Positions 33,611 to 44,770 of a stretch of DNA of 64,000 nucleotides are shown piece after piece; position 1 is the first letter of the stretch, and each line of letters begins with the position of its first letter. The position numbers were made by a program, and so were the translations under genes. The notes under the pieces are model-generated. The model searched no databases. It saw only the letters and a list, made by a program, of their open reading frames with translations, and was not told the DNA's origin. The DNA lies in assembly GCF_002288925.2 (NCBI RefSeq), contig NW_022098021.1:1628824-1692823 (forward strand), written 5' to 3'. This DNA comes from Delphinapterus leucas (taxonomy: Eukaryota > Chordata > Mammalia > Artiodactyla > Monodontidae).

Positions 33611-35944
33611 AGCATCTCGTAACCTGTGTGAGTGCAGCGCTGTCCTCAGCTGGTGCTGAGTTCCGTTCAGATGGCAGCCGTCAGGTAACAGGACTGGGTA
33701 TTTTCTGACAGGCTGGCTTCACCAGGTAACTGGGCTTTACCAAGTGGTGTTGCAGGGGCTGCACACCAGATCGTGGGAAGCAAGGGAGCCAGTGGGCCCC
33801 CCGTAGATCAGCGAGGAAAGCTCTCTGATCAGGACATCCCCTCTTGCACTGGCGCACCAGCCCTCTGCTCCCCACTTCAGTCTTCAGATCTCGTCTAACT
33901 ACTGGGGGGAGCGTCGCCCCTGGAACAAAACACACTTTGGCACTTAGGGCTTTTCCAGATAAAAGCTTACATTCCTTTTTTTTCAACATTTCTTTGAAAC
34001 TGGGGACTTAACATGATTTAGGCTCACGAAAAGTCATCGCTAACATGCACTCTTCTTCAACCACGACACGGACCTTCACTCCGTGCGTTCTCTAAACACA
34101 GATAATTGCCATGGTAACCACAGTGTTTCACGACTCTCACACACACACTTGCACCTTCCTTAAAGAAACACAGAGCACAACAATGTAGAATTGAAACAGT
34201 AAATCATTTGAATGTTTTTTATTTGTTGTTACATAGTTGTCAGAATCTAGAGAAGAGCTGGACATTGTCATCTGCTATCAATTGTACTTGGAGAAAGTAG
34301 CCATTTGGCCGGGCCCTTTGACATCTTGCCAGAAAGTAGGGTGCTGTTTGTAACATGTAAGGAATGACCGATGGGTTTCTAGCTTGTCAGGGTCAGGGAC
34401 TTTCAAAGCAGAAAAGGTCATTAAGAACACCAAGTACTGAATAATACAGATTTTTACATGACACATTCGCTGGGCCAGCTACCTTCAGCTACATTACCGT
34501 TATGCTACCCATACGTTGGTGAAAGTTTGCACAGACGTGCTTTCCGGTAGTATCTAATTCTGTCTGGTTGTATTTGGAAACATGCACAACAATTTCGCTG
34601 TGCTTTCAAAAGCCTCTCTCTCTTGTGGTGATGTAAACAAGTCTTTTACTGCCCTGTGAGTACCTGACGAGTGGTCAGCAGAGTGGAACCCACGTGAAGC
34701 TTTCATCAGGAGACATCTCCAAGTGGCTTCTGGCTATAACTGCAGCCTCTGGGTCACGGGGACCCAGCAAAGTCAAGGCCCACAGGCTGAAGGTAAGGAA
34801 TTACACATGCTTTTAGCAAGCCACCCGCCCTCGGTTCTGAATGTTTCACAACGTTTTGTCCACGTATGAAAAGAACTATCTTTCTGTAACTCTGCGTGTA
34901 ATGAGGACTGCCTTCCTTCTCGCTAGTGGAACGTAGCTCTGATTTCTCCATCATGAACTGCTCTGTCTCTGGAATACAAATGTTTTGATGAGAGAGAAGA
35001 AAGGACCCTCTTCTGTTTGATTGTTTTCTTTTAAATTAAAAGTAGTAATAAATCTAACTCAACCAAAATAACTGCTGAACATTTCATATTAACATAGCAG
35101 TGAAGATGAACTTGGGCAGTGCATGAAAAATGTCTCTGTGTGCTTAGATTGGAATGCCTCCAAACCCTTCAACTCCCACACCAATTTGGAAAGGCCTACC
35201 TGAGGTTTTTATATCCTTAGCCTGAAGATTCATTTTTCATTTACAAGATAGAGCCCCTGCGTTTCAAGGACAACTATGCTATACTTCTGTAGAAAGTACA
35301 CAGAGATAATGTTGGAATGAGGAACTTTTTTTAAACCTAGTGAGTATATTATTTGCCTCCCAAATCTGTCACGTGTCTGCTTTTCTATAATTTGATTATA
35401 ACTCTATAACTTTATAAGCTTAAATTATATGAAATAAATAAAGAAATAAGAAATAAATCAGTTGGCAGTGTTTTTATTAAACATGTACCTACTGTGTGTG
35501 GGATTAGGAACAGATGTGGCATCATTCCAACCCCCACCCGCTTTCCTGTCAAGGAAGATGGCGCATAGAATGCCAGTGTAAGACAGCTGCTCTCTGAGCC
35601 CGGCCAGCCGGGTGAATGCTCTCTGCTCTCCCTGCACTGGCTGGGAGGCAGGGGTGCAACCTGAATAGGTGCATGAAAAATGGGTAGAATTTGGAGGAAG
35701 ACCAAGTGATGATGTGAGAATTCAGCTGGTGATGGACCTCTGTTTTAAATAATCATTATTTATTTCATTTCTGTGTGCGAAAGCACCCCAGATGCTGGAC
35801 GATGTAAAGGGTTTATCTTCACGGAGTTTAGTTTCCTTTAGTTGGGAGTGAAGAGAGGGCTGGTTGGTGCAGACCTGGGGAATCCGGTCTTCCTCGAGGC
35901 TCCCATGGATTGAACCTGCCTGCCTCAGGGACTTGCCTAGAACA
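33611..35944. other. Unique, gene-free DNA
   Basis: No gene or confident repeat. A good X-box-like palindrome is at 34105-34118. Sequence near 35470-35520 (ttattaaacatgtacctact) vaguely resembles a MIR end but is too short to call. Confidence 0.4.
34105..34118. promoter_or_regulatory. X-box-like (RFX) palindrome
   Basis: ATTGCCATGGTAAC matches the RFX consensus GTTGCCATGGYAAC in all but the first base. No promoter context is visible. Confidence 0.4.
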
Positions 35945-36600
35945 CCTGCCTGCTGGGGGATCCCTCCTCACCCACAGACCTCAGTTCAAACGTTGCTTCT
36001 TCGGGAGTACGTTCCCTGATGTCTCTGGAGAGGTTAAAAATCAGCCCCCGTAAGCATGCATAATCCCTCGTATTGCCCTTTGTAGTGGCGGTCCCAACTT
36101 CATTTTATTTTTCTTTCTATTTTTTTTTGAGGTATAATTGGCACACAATGTTATATCATATTAGCTTTGGGTGCTCAACACAGTGATTTGGTGTTTGTAT
36201 ACACTGTGAAATGATCACGGTGAGTCTAGTTGACACCCGTCACCACGCATAGTTACAGAATTTGTCCTCTTTCAGTGAGAACGTGTAAGATCTACTCGCT
36301 TAGCAACTCTCAGATATGCAGACAGTGTTGTTAGCTGTTGATTTAGTCGCCATGCTGCACGTCACATCCCCAGGACTCATTTATTTTATAACTGGTACCT
36401 TTTCAAGTTGGTACCTTTTGACCCTTTACCTATTTTGCCCACTGCCCACAGCTTTACTTTTATTTGTGTGATTGTTTAAGGACCTGTGAAACTCCTAGTA
36501 GCCTGGGAGCTCCATGAAGGCAGTTGTTGAGCCCTCTGGTCCTAGGATCCAGTACCTAGTACCTGGCACAAAGTAGAAGCTCATCGGTGTTCGGTGAAGC
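35945..36600 (+). mobile_element. L2 3' region, split by an L1
   Basis: Left part (35945-36113) reads like L2 near its end (acgttgcttcttcgggagta, cgtattgccctttgtagtgg). Right part (36450-36600) holds the L2 terminus (gtgtgattgtttaaggacct, gggagctccatgaaggcagt, tacctggcacaaagtagaag). The two halves join in L2 order if the antisense L1 at 36114-36449 is removed. Confidence 0.55.
36114..36449 (-). mobile_element. L1M 3' UTR fragment, antisense, nested in L2
   Basis: A T run followed by ttgaggtataattggcacac and gtgaaatgatcacggtgagt is the antisense of an L1M 3' end. The surrounding L2 sequence makes this a later insertion. The duplicated target is degraded. Confidence 0.65.
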
Positions 36601-36939
36601 AGCCAGGTGGATTCCTGGCGGGTGCTATTTGAGTGTGGTTTACCTCTTAATGGTTGTCACGCCTGTTCCCTTTCTGTAACTCCGTGAGGTCGCCTTTATT
36701 CAGTGCTCATCACCGTTTTGTCGTGGACAATTCCTAAAGCCTCCAAGATGATTTTGTTGTCCACATTTTGCCCTTTTTTATGTAAACGGCTGCTGTTACA
36801 GCCCGAGTAAGCCTCAAAAATGCACATGTGGCCGTGCTGCTCTCCACAAAGGGCACAGCATCCTCGGTGGTGTGGGGATCTGCCTTCCTTCGCCCAGAGC
36901 TCCTGACCCCGACCCGTCGCGCCCTTGGCAGACTCCCTT

Positions 36940-37315
36940 CAGCTCCCTGAGCCCTCCCAGGTGTCTCACTCTTCCCTCGCTTTGCACACGTCGTTCCTCT
37001 AGGCGGGGATACCTTTGTCCCCTGTCTTTTATCTGGAAACGTCATACTCATTCTCAAGACCCAACCCAAATGGCTCCCTCCATTAGGACCCCTCCAGTCA
37101 ACCCAGTGGTCCCTCTGCTATCAGCTGTGCAGGTGGAGAGCTCTGCCCTCTGCTCTTACCACGCTGTGCCACAATGACTACTTTACACGTCTGTCTCGCT
37201 TGCTGGATTGCGTTCCTGGAGGGCACAGAGCATGCTACTTGTGTAATTATCCCCATTTTGTCTCCATCGTTTAATACAGTGTCACTTAATAAATATTGGG
37301 TATGAATAAAATTTT
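36940..37315 (+). mobile_element. L2 3' end, plus strand
   Basis: Follows the L2 terminal order: tctcactcttccctcgcttt, ttctcaagacccaacccaaa, gctggattgcgttcctggag, ggcacagagcatgctacttg and ttaataaatattgggtatga at the end. Old, without tail. Confidence 0.6.
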
Positions 37316-37789
37316 CTCTTGTTAGTCTTGTCCACGTCTTAGGAATTTAGCAAATTTTTTCCAGGAATGTCAGCTCCTCTTCTAAGTAAGATCTCAAGCT
37401 TTTGGAGTCAGAAATAGTATCTTACATTCTCCTTATGTATCACTTTGTGCTAATTGTACGTAATAAGAACATTACTAAACATTCATGATTGATTGAGCAC
37501 TAGAAAGTCAGTCCTTTTAACATTTTTTTTGTATATAAAAATAATTTTGGCTTATAATAATATTGCTAAAAAATACATCAAGAACTATATTTATCACATA
37601 GTCTTGTGAAAATGTCATTTTAAATATCTCCAATCCTTTTTTTGAAAGGTTGCTCCGTTCACATTAATGTACAGAATTACAAGTGAGGTTTTTGAAAATT
37701 TTATTTTTGAAACAATTCATTTCAATTAATAAAATTTCCTGTGCAAGTTCATATGTTTTTTTCTAAAATGTGAATTAGAGATTCAGTAA
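37316..37789. other. AT-rich unique DNA
   Basis: No gene or repeat recognised; possibly decayed LINE sequence continuing from the following L1. Confidence 0.35.
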
Positions 37790-39300
37790 CAGATCATTGT
37801 CATAAAAATTTAGATTTCATATCAGGGTAATGCTGGGCTCATAAAATGAGTTTGGTCGTGCTTCTTCCCCTCCTATCTTTTAGAAGAGTTCGAGAAGTAT
37901 TATTAATTCTCTAAATGTTTGGTAGAATTCACTAGTGAAGCCATCTAGTCCTGGACTTTCTTTGTTGGGAGGTTTTTAATTACTGCTTTTATGTCCTTAT
38001 TAGTAATTGGTTTATTCAGATTTTTCTGTTTCTTCGTGATTCAGTCTAGGTAGGTTGTATCTTTCTATGAATGTATCCATTTCTTCTAGGTTGTCCAATT
38101 TGTTGGCATTTCATTGTTCATAATAGCGTCTTACGATTCTTTGTATTTCTCGGTATCAGTTATAATGTCTCTTCTTTCATTTCTGATTTTATTTATTTGA
38201 ACCTACATTCTTTTTTTTTTCTAAGTTAAGTCCAGCTAAATGTTGGCCAATTTTATCTTAAAAAAAAAACCTCTTAGTTTCACTGATCTTTTCTATTGCC
38301 TTTTTAGTCTCTATTTCATTTATCTGATCTGATCTTTGTTATTTCTTTCTTTCTATTAACTTTGGGCTTTGTTCTTCTTTTTCTAGTTCTTTGAGGTATA
38401 AAGGTAGGTGGTTTATTTTATCGCTATCAATGCCCTCTTAAAACTGCTTTGCTGCGCCCCATAAGTTATGGTATGTTGTGTTTCCATTTTCATTTGTCTC
38501 AAGGTATTTTTTGATTTCTCTTTTGATTTCCTTTTTGGCCCATTAGTTGTTCAGTAGCATGTTGTTTAGTCTCCACGTATTTGTGAATTTTCTAGCTTGC
38601 TTCTGGTAACTGATTTCTAGTTTTATACCACTGTGATCAAAGAAGGTGCTTGATATGATTTCAATCTTCTCAAATTTATTGAGTTTTTTTTTGGTGGCCT
38701 AACATACATTCTATCCTGGAGAATGTCTCATGTGCGCTTGAGAAGAATGTGTGTTCTACTGCTCTTGGATGGAATATTCTGTATATATCTGTTAAGTCCT
38801 TTTGGTCTAATGTGTAGTTTAAGTCCAATGTTTCCTTACTAATTTTCTGTCTGGATGACAGTTCATTGTTGAAAGTGTGGTATTAAAGTGCCCTAGTGTT
38901 ATTGTATTGCTGTCTATTTCTCTCTTCAATTCTGTTAATATTTATAAATTTAGGTGCTCTGATGTTGGGTGAATAAATGTCTAGAAATGTTTCCTTTCTC
39001 TTTTGCATACCTAGTATAGGTTTTGCTTTGTGGTTACCATGAGGCTTATATAAAATATCTTATAAAGGTCTATTTTAAGCTGAAAACAACTTAATTTCAA
39101 ATGCATACAAAAGCTCTACATTTTTACACCACCCCTTTTTATGTTTTCTTAAATTTTTTTAATTAAAAAATTTTTTTTTAATTTATTTTTTCCCTTTTTA
39201 TGTTTTCGATGCTACAGTTTGTATCTCTTTATATTATATAGCCATTAACAAATTATCATAGTTTTAGCTATTTTTAATACTTTTGTAATTTACCCTTTTA

Positions 39301-39641
39301 AAAAAAATTAATTAATTTATGGCTGCATTGGGTCTTTGTTGCCGTGTGCGGGCTTTTTCTAGTTGCGGCGAGTGGGGGCTACTCTTCATTGCGGTGTGCG
39401 GGCTTCTCATTGTGGTGACTTCTCTTGTTGCAGAGCACAGGCTCTAGGTGCTTGGGCTTCAGCAGTTGTGGCGTGTGGCCTCAGTAGTTGGGGCTTGAAG
39501 GCTCTAGAGCGCAGGCTCAGTAGTTGTGGCGCACAGGCTTAGTTGCTCCGCAGCGTGTGGGATCTTCCCGGACCAGGGCTCGAACCTGTGTCCCCTGCAT
39601 TGGCAGGTAGATTCTTAACCACTGTGCCACCAGGGAAGCCC
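39301..39641 (-). mobile_element. CHR-1 SINE, minus strand, nested in L1
   Basis: Full-length minus-strand CHR-1 with head at 39641 and an A/T-rich tail (plus-strand aaaaaaaattaattaattta) at 39301. Flanks gtaatttacccttt and gaaatttaaccttt form a probable imperfect target-site duplication. It interrupts the L1, so it is younger. Confidence 0.93.
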
Positions 39642-40078
39642 TGAAATTTAACCTTTATACACAAGGTATAAGTGATTTAGTCGCCACTATTACAACATTA
39701 GAGTATTCTGAATGTAACTATATATTTACCTTTTCCAGTGAGTTTTATACTTTCATATGTTTCCATGTTACTAATTAGTGTCCTTTTGTTTCAGGTTGAA
39801 GATGTTCCTTTAACATTTCTTGTTAGGCCAGTAGTAGTGATGAACTCAATCTTTTGTTTGTCCAGAAAACTCTTTATCTCTCCTTCGATACTGATGGAAA
39901 ATTTTGCCAGGTAGAGTATTCCTGGCTAGCAGTTTTTTCTTTCAGCACTTTGAATATATCATGCCACTCCCTGTGGCCTGCAAATTTTCTGTCTAAAAAT
40001 CTGCTAATGGTCTTATGGAGATTCCCTTGTATGTTGCTTTTCTCTTGCTGCTTTTATGATTCTCTCTTTGTCTTTAAC

Positions 40079-40278
40079 TTTTTTTTTTTTGCGGTACGTG
40101 AGCCACTGTTGTGGCCTCTCCCGTTGCAGAGCACAGGCTCTGGATGCGCAGGCTCAGCGGCCATGGCTCACGGGCCCAGCCGCTCTGCGGCATGTGGGAT
40201 CATCCCGGACCGGGGCACGAACCCGCGTCCCCTACACTGGCAGGCGGACCCTCGACCACTGTGCCACCAGGGAAGCCC
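40079..40278 (-). mobile_element. CHR-2 SINE, minus strand, nested in L1
   Basis: Compact CHR-2 copy on the minus strand, head at 40278, poly(A) tail seen as a T run at 40079-40090. It interrupts the same L1 as the SINE at 39301. The plus-strand frame of 193 codons at 39854-40435 is L1 and SINE read-through. Confidence 0.93.
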
Positions 40279-40884
40279 AAAACTACCTCTTTGTTGGCTA
40301 CAGTCGTGTGGAATTTGTGACTGCAAGGCTTGGCTATCAGAGCTACGTGATTTGGGGACCTGTCCTTTGGGTGGCAGCTGTAAAAACTGGGGCTCCAGAC
40401 ACACGTACAATCTGTTTCTAGAGGGGTGCTGGTGACCTGGTTTTATTGTTAGAGTGAGCTGGAGGAAGAAGGTGGTGGCAGGGCCCGCTGGCTTCCCTGG
40501 GCTCTGGGAAGGATTGCAGCCATGCCCTAGATGCATGCTAACTCATTCATGGATGAAGCCCCATTGGCTTTCAGGGCTAGACGTCTTGGTGGCCCATCCC
40601 TTGGGTGGGAGCCTTAAAAGCTGGGCAGTAGATGTTGGGTGGAGCATCCCCTCAGGGAGATGCTGGGAGTTGGAGGTCTCTCCCAATCTTTTGGTGCCAT
40701 ACGGGGGTGGGGTTCACGGTGAGAGTATGTCTCAGCCTTTCCCGTCCTTTTCCATGTGGGTTATCTTCTCACTCACCATGTGTGGGAGTCATTCTGGACT
40801 TCTCTCAGTGGACTGTTCCATGTGTTAGCTGTATATCTGGCGCACCTGTGGGAACTGGGACTGTTTAGTTTTTGCACCTGATTG

Positions 40885-41700
40885 AAGCACTTTATGATCA
40901 TCCCCTAGTGTATTTGATGTTGGTTTTGGTCATTTGCTCCAGTCTATTGAGATCTTCTAAATCTTGATCCTGTTATACAACGTATTGTGTAGGGTCACCC
41001 AATGGCTTGAATGTTGTGTTTTCTGTATTTGTTAAACCTGAAATGTTCAAGTCAGGCCCATGAACTAAAACTTTAGCGTATTGTTGGCAATTCAAATTGA
41101 CCTCACTTTGTTAATGAACAGTCTTTGGCAGTTCAATCAGCTAGGAATCTACAGAGCTTTATTTTTCTGTTTTAACTTTTATCCCCACCCACAAAATATA
41201 TCACAAGAGACTTTGCTAAATACCTGATTGAAATTAAGATTCCAAGTGTCCATAGCTTTCCCTTCTCTCCCACCCTGGTACCTTAGCCAGTGAGTCACAA
41301 TGCGGTTAATTTGTGGAGTCTTGCTTTTGGTGAATCGGTGTTTTTCCCAGTGATTGCCGCCTCCTTTTGAAAGTGTTTACAAGCCTGTGTTTAATAATTT
41401 ATTTAAAAATTTTTCTGGAGATTGATATAAGCTCTTAAATGATAATTTTTAGCCATTTTCCTTGAGCCTCTTCCTGTGTTTGGAAGTCAGGACATCTGCT
41501 TGTCTCTAAGCCTTTGGCACCTCTCCTGTTCTCTCTGAAGTTGAAATACAGTGATTCTGTCATCATATTTGCACATTCTTTTAGTATTTTGAGTGTAATC
41601 CATTTGGACGTAGAGACTTGAATTCATTTAAAACAGCAGGTTATGTGTCTTACTGTTGTTATTTATTTTGGCTTTTAATTCCTTGAAGTATTTTTATGTT
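40885..41700 (-). mobile_element. Ancient CR1/L3-type LINE relic, antisense
   Basis: The plus strand keeps the antisense CR1/L3 reverse-transcriptase order over about 800 bases: ttgatcctgttatacaacgt, tatcacaagagactttgcta, aaatacctgattgaaattaa, gtgattgccgcctccttttg, ctttggcacctctcctgttc, tgattctgtcatcatatttg and acttgaattcatttaaaaca. CR1-type LINEs stopped moving long before placental mammals radiated. A relic this long and recognisable is unusual, and some of these have been co-opted as regulatory DNA. Coding capacity is lost. Confidence 0.7.
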
Positions 41701-41724
41701 AGCCTTTCAATGTTAAGACCTTCC

Positions 41725-41830
41725 TCCATGAGGGCTCAGAAACACATCTGCTTTATTCATCACTGTTTCTACAGTGCCTGACCCACAATAGGCTCTGAAT
41801 AAACACATGTTAGATGATGGAATGAAAGTT
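41725..41830 (+). mobile_element. L2 3' end, plus strand
   Basis: Contains ccatgagggctcagaaacac, tttctacagtgcctgaccca, ataggctctgaataaacaca and a final gatggaatgaaag, the L2 terminal order. Confidence 0.6.
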
Positions 41831-43291
41831 GAATTACACAGGGACTCTGCTTACTAGATTGGTGACCCTGTGAAGACTGCTACAGGCGTGGATCCCTTGT
41901 AATATTGTGGGATATTCTCTTTGCCTCAATCATGTATTACTTTATTTTTTCTATATTTTTGTTTTCTCACTTTAAAAAATAAGTTGGTTCCCCCCAAAAT
42001 CCTGATAATACCTTAAAATGCAAACTTTACTTCTAAAAGAGGCTTATTTTCATTAATAATAATGTTAAATGTTCATTTCCAGTTAGAATATTCTCATTAA
42101 ATATGTTCTTAAGGTTTAAATAATATTTTCCCTGACAAAATCTGGATCTGTGACATTAAAAAAATTCACCCCAAATGATTGTAATATGCTTCTAGTCATG
42201 TGCCTTTAAGTTGCTGGCAGTCAACAAGAAATAGTATCATCCTAAAATCAGATGCTCTGCTCGGTCTTATGTAGCCTCATTCTTTGCTTATATGAATGGC
42301 AATACTTACTGGTTTTTATATAGATGAAGAATATCACTTTGATTCAAAGTGATTTACAGCGATACCTTCTTTATTAGTACCCGCGTCCTTAAACCATTGG
42401 CAAGATGGAAGACACAATCATTACAGGTTGAAACTCAGGAGAACCTATACTTAAACTTAGAGATTTGCACCTGAAAAAAGCCACTGTCTGGAATAGTCAG
42501 ATAAAATAAAAGATGGTTATAAATGTTAGTGGTAATATTGATGTTTCACCTGCCGAGGATGCCTGGCATGGGGTAGGGTAGGATGGGGACTTACCCGTAT
42601 GAGTCCTACAACATGCCAATGGGGAATACCTTTAGGATTTCCTCTTACCTCATTTCCTTAAAAACAAATCCCTGTGCTTTCAAGTATTGGCTCCACAGCC
42701 TTGGCCCGTGGGTGGAGAAGTGAGTAGAGGCCAGGTGAGTGACTCACAGCACCATGGAGATGAAGAGAAAGAAATGGGTATAAACTGGGAATACTCTGAA
42801 TATCATGTCAAAATAAGACGGCGAGGTGGAGAGAAAGTCAGGACGAAGGACGAGGGCAAAGGAGATGGAGCTGCCCGTACTCAGCAGAGGCGGCTCGAGG
42901 GCCTGGGCTTTGGAAAAGGCGGTGGCTGCATGTTCTTCTCCCTCAGCGATTCCTGGAAATCAGCCTCCACTGAAGCTCCATCCCCCGGGGAGGCAGGGAG
43001 AGGCCTGAATGCTTAGGGAAGGCCGGCCGGCGCGGTCGCCACCTGTTCGCCCCCTTTCTTGGTTGATATGGAGTTCAGCTGAGCAAAAGAGTCCACCCCG
43101 AAGCTGAGGGGTTGTTGCACAGGACAATGTCCTGTAGCCCAAACTGGACAGGACCTGGAGATAAGCTGACCTCCGAATGGCAGGAGCTTCTCTCCTCTAC
43201 GTTTACATTGGCCTCTGAACCTGGGAGACTTGGCCCTTTTGGAAGCATCTGTTCAGGTGTGTGTTTCTTTCCTTAACATGTCAGCGCAATT
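41831..43291. other. Unique DNA with a TCF/LEF-like palindrome
   Basis: No gene or mobile element recognised. AT-rich up to about 42650, GC-richer after that. The palindrome at 42333-42353 is listed separately. Confidence 0.4.
42333..42353. promoter_or_regulatory. Palindrome with facing TCF/LEF-like sites
   Basis: ATCACTTTGA-T-TCAAAGTGAT: two perfect 10-bp arms around one base, each containing a CTTTGA/TCAAAG TCF/LEF-like core. Function is inferred from the motif only. Confidence 0.35.
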
Positions 43292-43305
43292 AAAAAGGTA
43301 TGATT
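43292..43305. repeat. 14-bp target-site duplication, left copy
   Basis: Identical to 43506-43519. Confidence 0.9.
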
Positions 43306-43505
43306 GGGCTTCCCTGATGGCGCAGTGGTTGAGAGTCCGCCTGCCAATGCAGGGGACGCGGGTTCGTGCCCCGGTCCAGGAAGATCCCACATGCCGTGGA
43401 GCGGCTGGGCCTGTGAGCCATGGCCGCTGAGCCTGCGCATCCGGAGCCTGTGCTCCGCAACGGGAGAGGCCACAGCAGTGAGAGGCCCACGTGCTGCAAA
43501 AGAAA
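43306..43505 (+). mobile_element. Young-looking CHR-2 SINE, plus strand
   Basis: Complete copy with head gggcttccctgatggcgcag, A-box-like tggcgcagtgg, B-box region gggttcgtgcccc, CHR-2 body and A-rich tail. A perfect 14-bp duplication, aaaaaggtatgatt, lies at 43292-43305 and 43506-43519. Many CpGs are still present, which suggests it is one of the younger copies in the window. Confidence 0.96.
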
Positions 43506-43519
43506 AAAAAGGTATGATT

Positions 43520-44640
43520 TTGTTCCATTCTTGTGTTGTAATATTAATTTAAAATTTAAGTTTTGTTTTGTAATTTTTATGGGGTCCTATTGTAGCCTAG
43601 CGTTCCTCTCCTTACCATTTTGGTGCAAGTCAGACCACCATCGGCCCAGGGTGCTGAAAGTCTGGCTGCCTCGTCCGTTGCCCCCAGCCTTCGTGTCCAG
43701 CCAGCAGGAGCGGGCCGTCCTGCTTCCAGCTACATTTCCCGCTCCAGCCCTCGTGGTGCAGTTTCCAGGAGCAGCACAAGACCTCTGGGAAGCAGCAGTT
43801 GAATTGGAGCAGGTAGAGCGAAGCAGAAGTTGTGGCAGGTGTGCAATCAGGAGGTGGCAAAGGGAGGTTTTTCACAGATTGTTGAAAAGTCTGATGTTTC
43901 GTGGAAACATCAGAATTTGACAAGCCCCCCAACGTTACACATTGTAAGAACAGTATCATAAAGTTGGGTCTTCTTGCAGGCAATCTCAGGTAATTTTCCT
44001 GAAGGCATTTGGGATAGGAAGACAGGGCTTTCCATTGTGAGCGTTTCTGGTCACATTTAACAGCAAAGGAAGCTCCTGGAGGATTTTCTCTCCTGTGTAT
44101 GTCTTCACTTCTAAAAATAATCGTTTGCTGTTTCTCTGTTCAGCTCTAATGACTTGTTTAATTAGAAACGAACGTCAGAGGCAGTCTCTTTGGTAGCATC
44201 CATGCTATGCAGGGAGCCCGATTCACTTAGGTTAATCACAACAGCACCTTTTGTGTGTGAAGCACGGTTGCAGAAATCGTTAGTTAACTATATACTTAAC
44301 TATATTTGAGATGACGGGCAACAGAACCGACACAGCAGCTCCCTATTAAAGTGAGCAGGACCGTGTGCTGTCGCGCTTCCTAGAGCACCGGTCCACAGCG
44401 ACGGGGGGCCCTGGGGCAGCCGCAGGCAGACCCCGCGGATTCAGACTCTACTCACGATGTCCCACCTGCACCTCCTCTGTCAGAGGACCTTGGAGAGACG
44501 TTCCTTTTGGTCTCAATGGTTTGAAATGCGCTCGGAGACATTTAAGCCCCACTATTCAACCAATGTGCATATCAAAAGTAATTGATCAAGTCTTTATTGG
44601 AGGGGAGGGCAGCCCGTGCGCTGTAGTGGGGAAGGCTCCG
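43520..44640. other. Unique, gene-free DNA
   Basis: No gene or repeat recognised. A perfect 11-bp stem with a 3-base loop sits at 43890-43914. A plus-strand frame of 166 codons (43420-43920) begins inside the SINE and is not credible. Confidence 0.4.
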
Positions 44641-44649
44641 TGGGGTGAG

Positions 44650-44770
44650 GGGAAGACCGCTGGACCACAGTCAGGGCATGGATTTGAGACTTTGAACCAA
44701 CTCACTCAATCTTTCTGGGCCTCCTTTTCCGCTTCTGGACGAGCTCCGTAAGGTGCCCTGCGCCTCCGAA
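44650..44770 (+). mobile_element. Probable MIR fragment, plus strand
   Basis: The run ggatttgagactttgaacca, actcactcaatctttctggg and cctccttttccgcttctgga is MIR-like but weak. Confidence 0.45.

Larger units (their letters stand above)
37790..40884 (-). mobile_element. Long antisense L1M, ORF2 through 5' region, with two nested SINEs
   Basis: From 37800 the plus strand reads the complement of old L1: agggtaatgctgggctcata, gccatctagtcctggacttt, ctaggttgtccaatttgttg, ttgtgtttccattttcattt and atcctggagaatgtctcatg. It continues after the first SINE with ttaacatttcttgttaggcc and agcactttgaatatatcatg. Beyond the second SINE, 40279-40884 resembles an L1M 5' region (gagtgagctggaggaagaag, atgtctcagcctttcccgtc). 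Roughly 2.5 kb of L1 in all, with no surviving open frame. The 5' part is the less certain. Confidence 0.7.

Noticed and set aside
39854..40435. 193-codon plus-strand frame
   Set aside because: It runs through antisense L1 and an antisense CHR-2 SINE.
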